From the NCBI GenBank assembly GCA_024803745.1, contig JANJXV010000002.1:40321757-40385756 (forward strand): a stretch of 64,000 nt of DNA, in the 5' to 3' direction. A program made the position numbers and the translations under genes. This document shows positions 40,096-51,450 of this stretch, piece after piece; position 1 is the first letter of the stretch; each line of letters opens with the position of its first letter. Under the pieces are notes generated by a model that saw only the letters and a list, made by a program, of their open reading frames with translations, searched no databases and was not told the DNA's origin. The stretch comes from Megascapheus bottae (taxonomy: Eukaryota > Chordata > Mammalia > Rodentia > Geomyidae).

Positions 40096-40650
40096 ATTTT
40101 TAATTATGTTTTAAAATTGCTTAGAATATTAACCAGCAAATGACTGGACACCGAGAACATTAGACATAAACTGTGTCTACTAGACGAAGATTTTAAGTTA
40201 TCAGACTCAATTAGCTTATAAATATGTGAGAGTTGTCTTGGATTAATTAGATAAGAGATGTGGATAAGTAAGCTAAGAAGAGCAAGGAACCCCTTGGGAA
40301 CTTAGATGAGTCAGGCATCTGAATTACCAAGTCATACTTCCTTGTCCATTCAGCTGCCCTGGGGTAGAGGGTGCTGATGAGCCTGGAGAAAACCCATTAA
40401 AAAGACTTCTGAATGGAACTATGGTCAGTGATCCTGAGGTTTTAAAGACTAGGTAGGTATTCAGTAACTGCTTTACCCCATTTATATTTGCCTTGCAAAA
40501 GTACTGGTGGATGCCTGAAACCATAAATAACACCAAACTCTACATATATAGATGAGCCTTGACTTCTGGTGAGATTATGCTGGTACTTAGCATTAAGAGA
40601 TGTGATTTGATTCATCCAAAAATGTGTTTTTAGAAAGTAGTGATTATATC
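40096..40650. other. Intergenic, no feature recognised
   Basis: Unique-looking sequence. Confidence 0.5.
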
Positions 40651-40651
40651 T

Positions 40652-40745
40652 CTGTGCATTAGTCCATTTTCTGTTGGTGATAGCATTAAACAACAAATAA
40701 TAGGAAAAGTTTATTTTGGTCCACAGGTTAAGGGGCTTCATCTGA
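40652..40745. repeat. Unnamed dispersed repeat fragment
   Basis: GCATTAGTCCATTTTCTG...AAAAGTTTATTTTGGTCCACAGG resembles the start of the element at 55625 (GTTAGTCAGACTTTGG...GATTTATTTTG). I cannot name the family. Confidence 0.35.
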
Positions 40746-40943
40746 CGGTGACCTTTTGTAGTGGTCCTGGGGTTTTGGTCTCAGGAACTTGAGCCTGCTA
40801 GACAAGTGCTCTTCCGCTTTTGCCACTGCTCTTTTTTTTTTTTCATATTTTCTGATAGTGTTTTATGTATTTTGTTTGTTGCTGATCTCAGACCACAGTT
40901 TTCCTGCTAATACCTCCTGTATTACAAGGATTACAGATGGTAC

Positions 40944-40946
<3 letters not shown>

Positions 40947-40980
<34 letters not shown>
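40947..40980. repeat. (GT)n microsatellite
   Basis: GTGTGCGTGTGT... about 15 GT units. Confidence 0.9.
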
Positions 40981-40982
<2 letters not shown>

Positions 40983-40984
40983 AG

Positions 40985-41580
40985 TGGTTTGTCTTACAAA
41001 GCCACCAAGTTTAAATCAAGGGACTCTATTTTAATGACATTCTAATCCTAACCACATTTCAGAGGCACAGCTTTGGTCAAACCAGTTTCTATTATGTGAG
41101 TACCTGACAATATTGGTTAACTTGCAATAAAAAGAAGCTTTGGAATACCCTTAAACCATCTCAAACTATATCCAGACTGTAGTCTTGCTTGACAATTCAA
41201 GTTTGCGTGTTTGTTTTGAGGGTGAAGATTGCAAATTATTTGTAAATAATAAAATGGGGATTTCCAGAACTGTATGGAAAGGGAATATCCATGTTACAAG
41301 AGAGAGTATACATCACTATATACAGTGAGTTTCACTATGCATTCTGCTTGTATTCTTCTTGAGCAAGAATTTCTTCTTAATGTGAATGTTACTCTTCTAA
41401 TGTAAGAGATCAGGACACTTAATTTCAATGTCCTTCAGATAGTATATAAATAGATGTCTAAAGTGTGTGTGTGTGACAGAGGGAAACAGAGACAGGGACA
41501 GAAGGAGCAGAGGGAGAATGATGAATGAGATAAAAATGTAAACTTGAAATAGTATTGGTTCTATTTCTCATGGGTCTCAA
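40985..41580. other. Intergenic, no feature recognised
   Basis: Unique-looking sequence with a short GT/GACA-rich patch near 41463-41510. Confidence 0.5.
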
Positions 41581-41595
41581 ATGGGTGGTATTTGT

Positions 41596-41766
41596 TTTTT
41601 TTGTTAATGTATTTTTATTTTTTAAATAATTTTATTGTGATTAATAGAAGGGTTACATTATATTCACCAGATAGAAGGTGCATAACTTCACAAACATTGA
41701 TATGCTTTCTCATGACATGGTCCCCATTTCCCTCCCCCACTTATCTTGATTTTCCCCCTTCTCAAG
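41596..41766 (-). mobile_element. Short 5'-truncated L1 with TSD (antisense)
   Basis: T-rich start, TGATTAATAGAAGGGTTACA, ATTCACCAGATAGAAGGTGC, then the C/T-rich tract. TSD TGGGTGGTATTTGT (41582-41595) and TGGGAGGTATTTGT (41767-41780), 13/14. About 170 bp. Confidence 0.92.
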
Positions 41767-41780
41767 TGGGAGGTATTTGT

Positions 41781-42060
41781 AAATAAATATAAGTGTTGGT
41801 ATATAGAACTCTTTGGTGGAAATATTATGTTGACAGCCTAAAAGAAACTTGACCTCTTTAAGTTTTCTCAAAATAGTAGAATAACCTCTGCTTAGAATTT
41901 CTAAGTTGTTTTATGTCATTCCTTGACCAAATCCAAGTGCAAGAGATAAATATACCAACATGTTAAGTACCCTGTGGACTTTGAGAGTGTATCTCTGACC
42001 ACTATGCATTTTCATCACTAAAAACTTACTATCATCATTTAAAAACCTGTCATAATTTTT
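41781..42060. other. Intergenic, no feature recognised
   Basis: Unique-looking AT-rich sequence. Confidence 0.5.
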
Positions 42061-42061
42061 C

Positions 42062-42378
42062 TTTTGTGGTACAGGAGTTAGAATTCAGGGCTTTGGCAGA
42101 TGCTAGGCATATGTGCTACCACTTGGACTACTTCCCTAGCTATTTTTACCTTCATCATTTTTCAAGTAGGGTCTCTCATGTTTGGCCTGACTAAAATCCT
42201 ACTATTTACTCATTGCTGTAATTGGGATTACAAGGGTATGCCATTACACCTAATTTTTTACTAGCTCAAATGAGGTTTCATAAATGTTTTGCCTGGGCTG
42301 GCTTTGAACTGTGACTTTTCCAATCTCCACCTCCTAAGTAGTTGGGGTTCCAGTCTTGAGCCAACATGTCCGACTCAT
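42062..42378 (-). mobile_element. Old B1-like SINE remnants (antisense)
   Basis: TTTGCCTGGGCTGGCTTTGAACTGTGAC...CCTCCTAAGTAGTTGGGG...GAGCCAACATG at the right end; a more diverged similar piece precedes it from 42062. Confidence 0.55.
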
Positions 42379-42459
42379 TAATAGTTTGCTTTTCATGAAT
42401 TTCAACTGTGCATAAGTCACTTGGCTGGATGTTTACATGGGTCATTACTGACTTTCATG

Positions 42460-42565
42460 GTAACTCTCTAAGGTACATACTCTCCCCATTTTCTACACAG
42501 GGAAACAGTCTTGTGAAAGTAAAACAATTGCTGGTAAAATCTAAATGCTGTAGAGTCTTTGGAAC
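42460..42565 (-). mobile_element. MIR-like ancient SINE fragment (antisense)
   Basis: GGTAACTCTCTAAGGTACAT...CCCCATTTTCTACACAGGGAAAC follows reverse-complement MIR order. Confidence 0.45.
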
Positions 42566-42800
42566 ATTGCTGAAGAATTTAGGAAGAGGAGTTATCTGTC
42601 TCCAAGTGGGTGAAAAATGATAAATAGTATATTTATATCTAAAGTATGGTGACCAGAGGACTAATTTAGGGACCAAAACCAGCTAATTTATTGTTTTCTT
42701 ATTCTTACACATGTCTCCAAGAAACCAGAAGGCTTAGAAGATTCAGTGGATTAGAATCCAGGTCAAAATCTTCGTTTTACTGCCTCCAGAGACCAGAGAA

Positions 42801-42803
<3 letters not shown>

Positions 42804-42826
<23 letters not shown>
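42804..42826. repeat. Poly-T run
   Basis: About 22 consecutive T with no recognisable SINE body on either side. Confidence 0.9.
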
Positions 42827-42832
<6 letters not shown>

Positions 42833-43318
42833 ATGCTTTTGGTGGAAAAATACACAGTTATCTGACTGCTCTCAAGTCTTATCTCAGCAGTTGTGTCAGT
42901 TTTTGTTTGTACCATTCTCTGTTGGTCACACCTGTTACTGTTGCCCTAGGAGCACATAAACCTGTGGATTCCTTAACACTAATGCCTTCATTTGGCAGGT
43001 GAGTAACAGGAAAGAAGGCGATTGATGTGACTGTTGCTATGTGATTAAAACTGCAGGCCAGTAGGTGCCCAGGATATTATGATTTGGGGGACTAAGCCAC
43101 ATCCTGTTTTTCATCAGCACTCATGTATATTAAGTAACACATCAGTACAAAGGGTATGGCCTTTTCTAAAATAAAATATATAGTATATGGGACATAGTAC
43201 CTACCAATAGTATCCAAAGGACTTATACCCACATAATCTTCTTAATCCTCTAAAGCCCCTTCCCTTAACCTCTCTAACTTTGATCTTCATTGTAACAGAA
43301 TTCCCAGATAGGAAAGTT
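42827..43318. other. Intergenic, no feature recognised
   Basis: Unique-looking sequence. Confidence 0.5.
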
Positions 43319-43326
43319 TGAAATGT

Positions 43327-43587
43327 CTTTGTTTTTGTATTTGTTTGTTTTTCGGGGGCGGGGGTGGGATCATAGGGCTTGAACTCTGGCTTGGGTGCTG
43401 TCCCTAAGCTCTTCGGCTCAAGGCTACCATCTTACCCTTGAGCCACAGACCCACTTCCAGTTTTCTAATGATTAATTGGAGATAAGAGTCTCACGGACTT
43501 TCATGCCATGGCTGGCTTTGAACCATGATCCTCAGATCTCAGCCTCCTGAGTAGCTAGGATTATAGGCATGAGCCACTGTGCCTGGC
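43327..43587 (-). mobile_element. B1-like/Geo composite SINE with short TSD (antisense)
   Basis: G-rich start (TCGGGGGCGGGGGTGGG), ATAGGGCTTGAACTCTGGC..., TGATTAATTGGAGATAAGAG, to GAGCCACTGTGCCTGGC. TGAAATGT flanks at 43319-43326 and 43588-43595. Confidence 0.92.
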
Positions 43588-43595
43588 TGAAATGT

Positions 43596-44781
43596 TTTCT
43601 TTGGCAGTATTTCTCACATTTAGTGTTTAAGATTTACCTAAGAACTGTCTAAAAGAAAGACTCCCAGGCCCAGAATTTTCAGTAGGCCTAGGCTTAAGTA
43701 CTAAGAATTGTACTTTTCCTGACCATCTTGCTGCATTGGTTGGATGGTCCCTAGAGCTGACACACCCCAAATATTCTTTGGGCGGTTGAATTCAGTGATC
43801 CTTTGCCACTGTTCTAGGTATTTTATCAATAGTTGCAGGTTGTGTTCACAATGTTCTTCATTTACTTATGGAAAAATTACCCTGCAAGGGACTGAGGTAG
43901 ATGAAAAACTGCTCTGTAGTTACTGGAGATAGAGTCTCTATAAAGATAAATAGAACAGGAGAATAATGTCTGAACAATTTCTAGTAAACTGTTTAATGGG
44001 TTGGCCAGAATCTGTATTCTTTCTGTCAGAAAGAAAAACATTGCCTATCTCAGCTTTTTAAAAGATTCCACTTCCTTCCAAGAACTCTGATAACTTCTCA
44101 TTCCCCTTTCCCAGTGTTGTGCAGAAAGCACTGAGCAGAACTCAGCAGCTGAAAAAGCGCCCTGCATTTCCTTTCTAAGTTGAAGTAGAGCAGTTTTGGG
44201 GCTGCCAGAGCCTGGATGCTTATTCCTTTGCCTTCAGGCATTTTTATGTGTATCTCTGTTGAGAGCATAGGTTCTTTGAGGCCTGCAAACAGGCTATTGA
44301 TTAGTGTGGTCAGGATATACAAGAGTTTGCCCTTGTAAGCCTGATGCAGCTGTAAGGATGTATATCCTGGAATGGATTTTAACAGGTATGTTTGTGTTCT
44401 TGTCAAAAGAAAAACTTCTTAAGTTGAGGTGCATTTGTGTTTATCTCACAGAATTTTTGAGTAAGTCATATTGCAAAATTCATATACACCCACATAGTAA
44501 ATTTTTCTAGAGGATTTTCCCCCATAACATTCAACCTAATTATTTACCTTTCGCTTATGATGTCATTAGGTATTTGATAAAAGAGTCTTAGTAGAAGAGG
44601 AGAGTAGTATTTATTCTCAATACTTTAAAAACTCTTCAAATTTGTAAGGGAAATCTAGTACTGGGAGGTTTTGCTTATTTGCCCTCAATTGCCATATAAT
44701 AATAAACAATTATTTAGGATTATACAACGTAATGTTTGAGCACGGGCTTCAGGACCCATTCTCAAGCTACTCCTATGTGAC
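43596..44781. other. Intergenic, no feature recognised
   Basis: Unique-looking sequence; open frames of up to 102 codons lack domains. Confidence 0.5.
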
Positions 44782-44797
44782 CGGTGTCAGGATTTTA

Positions 44798-45520
44798 TTA
44801 TTTTTATTTTTTTATTTTTATTTTGTTTTATTGTTAGGATAATGTATAGAGGGGTTAAAGGTACATTTGTCAGGTAGTAGGTATATTACTTCTCACATAT
44901 TGATACCCCTTCTTACGTTTTTGTCTCCATTTCCCTTCCCCTCACCCCCTCCCAATCATCTTGTTTTCCCCCCTTCCCTTTCCTATTTCAAATAAACAAA
45001 TAAATATATATATACAATGTACCAGGTAACAAAGTCAGATATAGTAACTACATGAGATTAACCATAAAGGGAAAAAAAGAGAAGAGAAATAACATAGTAC
45101 ATTAAGAAAAACAATCACTCAAGATAAAGCTCTTGTTTCCATATCCTAGAGTTCATTTTGTTTACTCTCATCCTATATGACCTGATGTACCTAGGTTTGT
45201 ATTATTGTGATCATCTGCTAGGAGAGTCCTAGATGTGTACTAATTATTACAAATGAGGGAAATCATTGAGCCTATGCTCTTTTGGGTCTGGCTTGCTTCA
45301 CTTAATATGATTTTTTTCCAAGTTTTTCCATTTCCTTACAAATGGGGCACTGTCATTCTTTCTGATGGCAGCATAGAATTCCATTGTGTATAAATACCAC
45401 ATCTTGTTGATCCACTCATCAACTGAGGGGCAGCTGGGTTGGTTCCTTATTTTTGCTATAGTAAATAGTGCTGCAGTGAACATCATTGTGCTAGTGGCTT
45501 TAGTATGTCTTTGTTTCTGG
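44798..45520 (-). mobile_element. 5'-truncated L1 with 15-16 bp TSD (antisense)
   Basis: L1 3' UTR plus the ORF2 C-terminus, readable on the minus strand at 45298-45486 (contains PSVDEWINKMWYLYTMEFYA, the typical L1 ORF2 end). Flanked by CGGTGTCAGGATTTTA at 44782-44797 and 45521-45536. The preintegration site GATTTTAAAAG contains TTTT/AA, the L1 endonuclease preference. About 720 bp; not coding-competent. Confidence 0.96.
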
Positions 45521-45536
45521 CGGTGTCAGGATTTTA

Positions 45537-46065
45537 AAAGCTTTCCTCTTCATAAATTTGTTTTGTTTCAGCGTATGTAGGTGTGCTTTTAGGATGATAG
45601 TTTAGTTGGAACACTTGCGAAGATACTTTCTGAAAACTTGGGAACATCTGGGTGTTTTTTAGGCATGGCCTTTGTATGTTATTTTAGCCATGGCCTTTGG
45701 ATGTTTGTACTGCATGATGAGATATTTTTGAAAAGCTGTCATATAATTCTGAAGGATTTAGGAGACCCTGGGATTTGAAAAACACTGATGCATCAGTGAA
45801 TATACCCTGATTCTAACCCTGAGGGTGATACCTGACAGGTCTAAAAAATCAATGTGTATTCCACTTTCTTCCTGCTGAGGAAATGGGTACCTTCTTTCAA
45901 GGTATTTGCAGAGCTCAGATTTAAATTTGGGACTGGAATGTGAGCTCCGGAGCTCATTCTCAATGTGTATTCCATTTTGTCAAAAGATGGATAAGGCAGG
46001 ATACTGTGTTTGTAGTACCTGCGTTCAAGAGGTACTGAATTTCTCCTTCAGAGTTTAAAATTTTT
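45537..46065. other. Intergenic with small local repeats
   Basis: GGCATGGCCTTTGTATGTT/GCCATGGCCTTTGGATGTT near 45663-45705, and CAATGTGTATTCCA at about 45850 and 45961. Confidence 0.45.
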
Positions 46066-46069
46066 GAAT

Positions 46070-46150
46070 ACATGTTTTAATTTGATCCTGAGATCTTGTG
46101 AAGTAGGTAGAACAGAGGTGCTAATCTGCTCACTGGGTTAGAGGGGAGAT
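46070..46150 (-). mobile_element. MIR/L2-like ancient fragment (antisense)
   Basis: TTTGATCCTGAGATCTTGTGAAGTAGGTA resembles the reverse complement of the MIR 3' region. Confidence 0.35.
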
Positions 46151-46548
46151 GGGCCAGATTAGTTCGGCATATGAATCTCAGAGGCTGCAAGCTAGCTCCA
46201 TGTAATCAGGGTGATAAAAGGCAGCTGGGTCACTCTGGCTTCTGCTGACTCTTGGTAACTCTAGGCCCAGGATGCATTCTTGTCCACACCTTCCATTTGT
46301 TTTTTGAACCTGCATTTAAAAGAATGTAGGAAGTGGTGAAGCAGAATGTTTTCAGGATTATAACCTTTCCCAAAGTGGACTGTAATATTTTAGAGCTGCT
46401 ATTCAGGTGCATCTTTCCATACACTTCCCTTTGCCCTCTAGCCCCTCACAGATGTGGTGCTGAGGGACACTGGCATAAAATGTGCTAACGACTGGTTTCT
46501 AATCCAGTGATATTCCACACAGCTTAATTTTCTCTCATTTCTCCTTTA
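46151..46548. other. Intergenic, no feature recognised
   Basis: Unique-looking sequence. Confidence 0.45.
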
Positions 46549-46549
46549 T

Positions 46550-46872
46550 GATGCTTGGGCTTAAACTCAAGGTCTCCTACATGCTCACCAGGATACTATA
46601 TCATTAAATCATGCTCTCAACTGTATTATGCACAAATTATTTTGAAATAATGCTTTTTGCCTACATTGGACCTCCTTCCTCCAATCCTCCTATTTTATAT
46701 TTCTCACAGTTGGGAAGTCAGATGTAAACCAACACACCCACAGTCCTTCATGTAAAATGGAGTCTCATAATTTTTTTTTTCTTGTTAGCCCGGGCTAACC
46801 TGGAACTATAATCTTATCAATCTCAACCTCATGAGTAGTTAGTATTCCAGATGTGAGTCACTATTCCTGATT
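46550..46872 (-). mobile_element. Old SINE remnants (antisense)
   Basis: Begins GATGCTTGGGCTTAAACTC; right end has AGCCCGGGCTAACCTGGAAC...GTAGTTAGTATTCCAGATGTG, a diverged 7SL-like head. Confidence 0.5.
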
Positions 46873-46935
46873 TAGAGCTTAGTTCTCTTGGGTTGGGAGG
46901 TGGGGAGGTGAATAAAAGTCTTTCTTTGTGCGTTT

Positions 46936-47146
46936 CAGCACTAGGGCTTGAACTCAGAGCCTCACTCATTTCCTGGGTTTTCTGAGGATGCTCTATTGCT
47001 TGAGCCACACATCCTTGTTGGATTTTTCTGCTTAATTGGAGGTAACTCTCATAGATGTGTCTAGCTGGTCTGGCTTTGAACCATAATCCTCAGATCTCAC
47101 CATCCTTAGTAGCTAGATTAGAGGTATGAACCATCAGCCCCCAGCT
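46936..47146 (-). mobile_element. Diverged B1-like/Geo composite SINE (antisense)
   Basis: CACTAGGGCTTGAACTCAGAGCC...CTTAATTGGAGGTAACTCTC...CTTTGAACCATAATCCTCAG...GGTATGAACCATCAG. Confidence 0.75.
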
Positions 47147-47189
47147 GAGGGAAAGTAAACCTTTCCTCTTTAATTGATACGACTGAGAT

Positions 47190-47465
47190 TTCACTGCTGG
47201 TCCTTGTACTTCCTAGGCAGGTAGCACTCTACCTGAGCCACTCCTCTCCAAGACCCTAGGTCTTGAATTTTTGCCTGAACCAATCTGGAACCAAGATCCA
47301 AGGCCTAGCATATTTCCAGGTTACAGGCATGTATCTGACTTATTAAGATGGGTAAGTCAATCTCACTAACTTTTTACCAAGGCTGGCATAGAACTGGAAA
47401 ACCCCTTCTGATCTCTTGTCTTTCTAGTGCCTGATTTTACAGATGTGGGCCACTTTATCTGGCTT
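47190..47465 (-). mobile_element. Very diverged SINE remnant (antisense)
   Basis: AGGCAGGTAGCACTCTACC...AAGGCTGGCATAGAACTGG...CAGATGTGGGCCACTTTATC keeps the family layout only loosely. Confidence 0.35.
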
Positions 47466-48770
47466 GCCCTGCTCATTTTAAAGTTTAGCACTGTTTCCAG
47501 TGGATAGGATTTTGCTTACTATTTAATAAAAATGGTTTATGTTTTGGCTTATGTTGCATCTTAATGTTTGTATTATTAATTTTTATTTTGACCAACAGGT
47601 TTGCTTACTCGAGAGCATTCCTAGCCTTTCTGTTCCAGAGACCTTTGGCATGTGAGCATAGTGCCCACAGTGATGGCCTATGGCTCTGGCTCTGGTACTG
47701 GTTTGGTTTTTTTTTTTTTTCCTTTCTGGAAGACAACTTTGCATTTGTTATGACCTATGATCCCCGTATGTGTAACTGTTCAGTCCTGTGTTGCTGTCTG
47801 TTCCGCCTGTCTGGTCTACCCAGGCTTGGGAAGTGACTTGTCAACTGAGCCCTGAGAGTTTGCCTGAGAGGGCTGGCAAACTCTTCTGATCCTGTTGTGA
47901 ATCCTTCAGGCTTGTGAGGGACAACAGATGGTTGGGCTAAACTTGGAGCCACCCCTCCCTGTAATGATGAAAAATGCCCAACATCCTGGTAAGTGGAAAT
48001 CAGGACCCAGTTTCTTTTTCATTCCTGTAAACAGGTCTTAGGAATAAACACAAGGTGAAGGAGGAGGGCAAGAGCCCTTCTTGAGTTAGTAGTCCGTCCT
48101 TGTTATTATTTTTTGCACTTATTAGTAGGAAAAGTCTTCACAAACCTGTGTTTTGCTACACATAGACTGTTGAGAATGGGAAATAATTCTATGTGTCATT
48201 TTGGGCATAAGTGATAGATATGGTAGAAATCTAACTCAGGGTATCATGAAGATGCAGAATTGCTTTCTGTGGGCCATTTTCCGCATGAAGTTCACTGTGC
48301 TCACCACCCCCCCATCAGGCTTGCATGCCTTGCCTCTTAACTTGCAGAAATCACATGCTTAGCAGCACCGGCTGCCAGGCTGTGGTATCTGGCCTCAGCT
48401 AATTGGATCATTGGTACCTGATTCAAGGACTGTCAGTCTGTGAGCTAGACAATGACTCCACAGCCAGTTACAGAGCATGAAAGTTAGGAGAAATGGGCAA
48501 AATAGCTGAGTGTCAGTGTGGAAGCCCACAGCAGAAAAGACTGGTGAGTGTGTGCTATCTGGAGTCTGTCTGTTTTGGCTCCCTGGTTGTCTCCATGAAG
48601 CTATGGTGGGCTTATCATCACTCATGCCTTTAGAATAGTGCTCCCAAGGGAAGAAGGCCAGAGGGAGTCTGTTTCAGTCCATTTGCCCTGTAGCACCTGT
48701 CAGTCTGTGAAGTAAATAGCTTGGCTTCAGTACTGTTTCTACCCATCCGTAGCTGATGAAGTCTGCCAAG
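47466..48770. other. Intergenic, no feature recognised
   Basis: Mixed-composition, unique-looking sequence, somewhat higher GC near 47800-48600. Short open frames lack domains. Confidence 0.45.
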
Positions 48771-48771
48771 A

Positions 48772-48905
48772 ACCTCAATCTCTGTAAGCATCCATGTTCT
48801 TTTCCTATAAATTGGATAACAGTACTTACTTCACAGCATTGAAAAACTTATAACTTAATGTATAATATGTGGTTGCTACTATTATTCTTGTTTCCATTAT
48901 TTTTA
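48772..48905 (+). mobile_element. MIR-like ancient SINE fragment
   Basis: CCTCAATCTCTGTAAG...TATAAATTGGATAACAGTACTTACTTCACAGCATTG matches the order of the MIR core and 3' part. Confidence 0.55.
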
Positions 48906-49205
48906 TACATATAGAGGAGACTGATGAATAAGAAGTTTTTGTTGAGAGACTTTAACACTGTCCCAGGCTAGACCACTAGTGGGATTGTGTTGGGACCTTT
49001 TAACCATTAAATGATGCAAGACATTGCTTCCCCACTTGGAAATCTGACCATGGGCTTCGATGTTACAAACCTTCATTGTGTTTATCCACTCCTGTTTGAG
49101 AGTGAAACAATTAATCTGTAACCACAGCTTCAGTTTGCTGAGGGCCTATCATGCCAGAATAAAGTCATATGTATATGGCATGTTCTCGAAGTCCAAATGC
49201 ATTTT
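48906..49205. other. Intergenic, no feature recognised
   Basis: Unique-looking sequence. Confidence 0.45.
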
Positions 49206-49222
49206 AAATTTTGTTCTCCCAA

Positions 49223-49444
49223 GCTGCGCATGGTGTCTCACGCCTATACTAGCTACTCAGGAGGCTGAGATCTGTGGATCAAGGTTCAAAGCCAGACAGG
49301 GCTCAAAAGGACCTGAGACTCTTATCTCCAATTAACCTCTAGAAATGGGAAGTAGGGCTTGGCTCAAGGATAGGGAAGTAGCCTGGAGCTGAAGAGCTCA
49401 GGGACAGTGCCCAGGCTGAGTTCAAGCTCCATGACCCACAAGAA
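49223..49444 (+). mobile_element. B1-like/Geo composite SINE with 16-17 bp TSD
   Basis: 7SL-like head CATGGTGTCTCACGCCTATA..., linker CTTATCTCCAATTAACCTCT, second monomer through CTGAGTTCAAGCTCCATGACC. TSD AAATTTTGTTCTCCCAA (49206-49222) and AAATTTGTTCTTCCAA (49445-49460). Confidence 0.94.
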
Positions 49445-49521
49445 AAATTTGTTCTTCCAACTACTAACAAATAGAAAGTTTATTGCCATCAGTATGTAGT
49501 TTTCAAATGTCTGAAATAGGC

Positions 49522-49715
49522 AAATAGGCAACAATCTTTCAACCATATCCTTTTCCATTGTATGACCAAGATTCTTGGTTCTCTCCTACCAGTCTCAGAA
49601 TCAGGCAAAGGTAAGAAGAAATAGGCAACAATCTTTCAACCATATCCTTTTCCATTGTATGACCAAGATTCTTGGTTCTCTCCTACCAGTCTCAGAATCA
49701 GGCAAAGGTAAGAAG
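49522..49715. repeat. Perfect tandem duplication, 97-bp unit
   Basis: Unit 1 at 49522-49618 and unit 2 at 49619-49715 are identical as read, each starting AAATAGGCAACAATC and ending GGCAAAGGTAAGAAG. AAATAGGC also occurs just upstream (49514-49521), a possible microhomology source. The unit is otherwise unique-looking. Confidence 0.97.
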
Positions 49716-50555
49716 AAATGCTCTTAATTTCTGAACTGTTAATCTTGGCTTAGTACTACTGCTTATGTACCTGAAAGAGAAGGAAGAATAATTATTGAGA
49801 ACTTCCCCACTGTCGGTACTGCAGCCTCCTTCTATAGCCAGCTTTTAAAACAAGCATCTTAATATTTCAGCAGATGGTGCTAAGGTTTGTTAAGGCAGCC
49901 TACAGTATTCCCAGTTTGTTCCCACATTTTGGGATTCTTTGTAATTAGTTCACAACATGGGTGAATGTAAGCTCAGTTGCAGCCTAAATCTTTGGTGTTT
50001 GAGAAGAGAGAAGCATCTGGCAAGAAGAGGCAGGGTGGGTAGTCTTACAATGCTTTGAAAAAATTGCCCCAGAAGTGAGTTTTGTGATATTTGACAACAG
50101 CTAGAATTCATCGCAGCTGTCTGTGTTGCTTAGTAGTCTGCTCTGACCACTCATTTGATTCTAGATACATTTTAAGTATTGATTTTCATTTCTGAAGCTC
50201 TTTGTCATCCCACTTTGCCTGACATGACAATCAAGTCTTAGCTTTTGTGATATGATTGGCTCATTGTTCCTTTTCCTACATTTTACACCATGGGACTGGG
50301 GAAAGTATGGAAGTTAGATTTTATAAGCAAATCATATATTAACAAACAATTGTAAGACTAAAATTAAGCTATTTGCTTTACTCCATTAAGGTTAGTGATA
50401 TTATATACCTTATTTCAGCTCCTGTTTCTCTTTCTATAGAAGGAACTCTTTCTCTCTGAGCCTGTTGAATAATGGTGGGGAGGCAGTGTTGGATGTCTTC
50501 AGCTGTTCTGAGGATATACACACAAGGTTTTGGGATCTGAAGCTCTCTAAAATGG
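49716..50555. other. Intergenic, no feature recognised
   Basis: Unique-looking sequence. Confidence 0.5.
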
Positions 50556-50560
50556 GAATT

Positions 50561-50750
50561 GAGACTGGGGATGATAGCTTGTGCTACTCAGGACGCAGAG
50601 ATCTGGAGGAGTATAGTTTGAGACCAGGATGAACAAAAAGGAAAGTGTGACTATTACACCCTCCAAATAAAAAAAGAAAAACTAAAGCAGAAAAGAAATG
50701 AGGAAGTAGTTCAAGGAATAGGGTAGTGGAAGCCTTGCCAAAAGAAATGT
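50561..50750 (+). mobile_element. Old 7SL/B1-like SINE remnant
   Basis: GGGGATGATAGCTTGTGC...CTCAGGACGCAGAGATCTGG...GTTTGAGACCAGGATG, A-rich linker, then AGGAAGTAGTTCAAGGAATA. Confidence 0.5.
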
Positions 50751-50869
50751 TTATTTAGAAAATTAAAAATGAGAACTTTTGTGTCCCACAGATTATAAGG
50801 ACTGGGTGTAGAATATGATACCATCTTAAAAAATGAACTATTACTATCATAAGTTTACAAAATGTTCAT

Positions 50870-50888
50870 ATATATATATATATATATC
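50870..50888. repeat. (AT)n microsatellite
   Basis: About nine AT units. Confidence 0.85.
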
Positions 50889-50889
50889 A

Positions 50890-51335
50890 TAAGGTACTTT
50901 GACCAAATTCAGCCCATCTCTATTATTCTTTCTTAATATCCCTCCCTCTTCCTTGCCTTTTAAAGATTTTAGTGGATTTAATTATGTTGTTTTCATACAC
51001 ATATAAAATGTACTTGAATCATGTTCACTCCTGCATTGTGCCCCCTTCCCCTTTTCTTGTGCTGCCTCATTCTCCTTTTTACAGTTATGTCATATATAGC
51101 ACATTTTCTAAAAAGTATTTTCCTTTGTCTCCTAGTGTATGACTCAGGAAAGGCAAGAAAGACATCATTCTCTAGTGACTTCTTCCTGTCTACCTTTGTC
51201 TCCACTTCTAGCAGCAGCGCTTCTCTTGGCAGAACTGTGATCAGTATTGATGGCTAAAAACACTGTAAGGACTTGCTGTGAATCAGACAGAGATGGTTTA
51301 GTCACTTAGATCCATGCTCACTCAGGCAATGACTC
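50890..51335. other. Intergenic, no firm feature
   Basis: C/T-rich patches (for example 51037-51080) hint at an old L1 3' UTR on the minus strand, but this is not secure. Confidence 0.35.
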
Positions 51336-51339
51336 CCAG

Positions 51340-51450
51340 GTCAGTGAGGTTATTATTTTGTCTTTCAGACAAAAACTCTTGAGATTAAACTAGGTAGTAA
51401 ATGGTAAAACAGACTTAGGACCTAGTTCAGCAGACTTCAGAAACTTGTTG
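51340..51450 (-). mobile_element. MIR-like ancient SINE fragment (antisense)
   Basis: GAGGTTATTATTTTGTCTTTCAGACAAAAACTCTTGAG...TTAAACTAGGTAGTAAATGG resembles the reverse-complemented MIR core. Confidence 0.4.

Noticed and set aside
45298..45486. Minus-strand open frame as a gene
   Set aside because: It is the C-terminal end of L1 ORF2 inside a truncated insertion with a TSD; the same holds for 56944-57189.
49060..49335. 91-codon plus-strand open frame
   Set aside because: Its second half is a SINE (49223-49444) and the first half lacks any domain.
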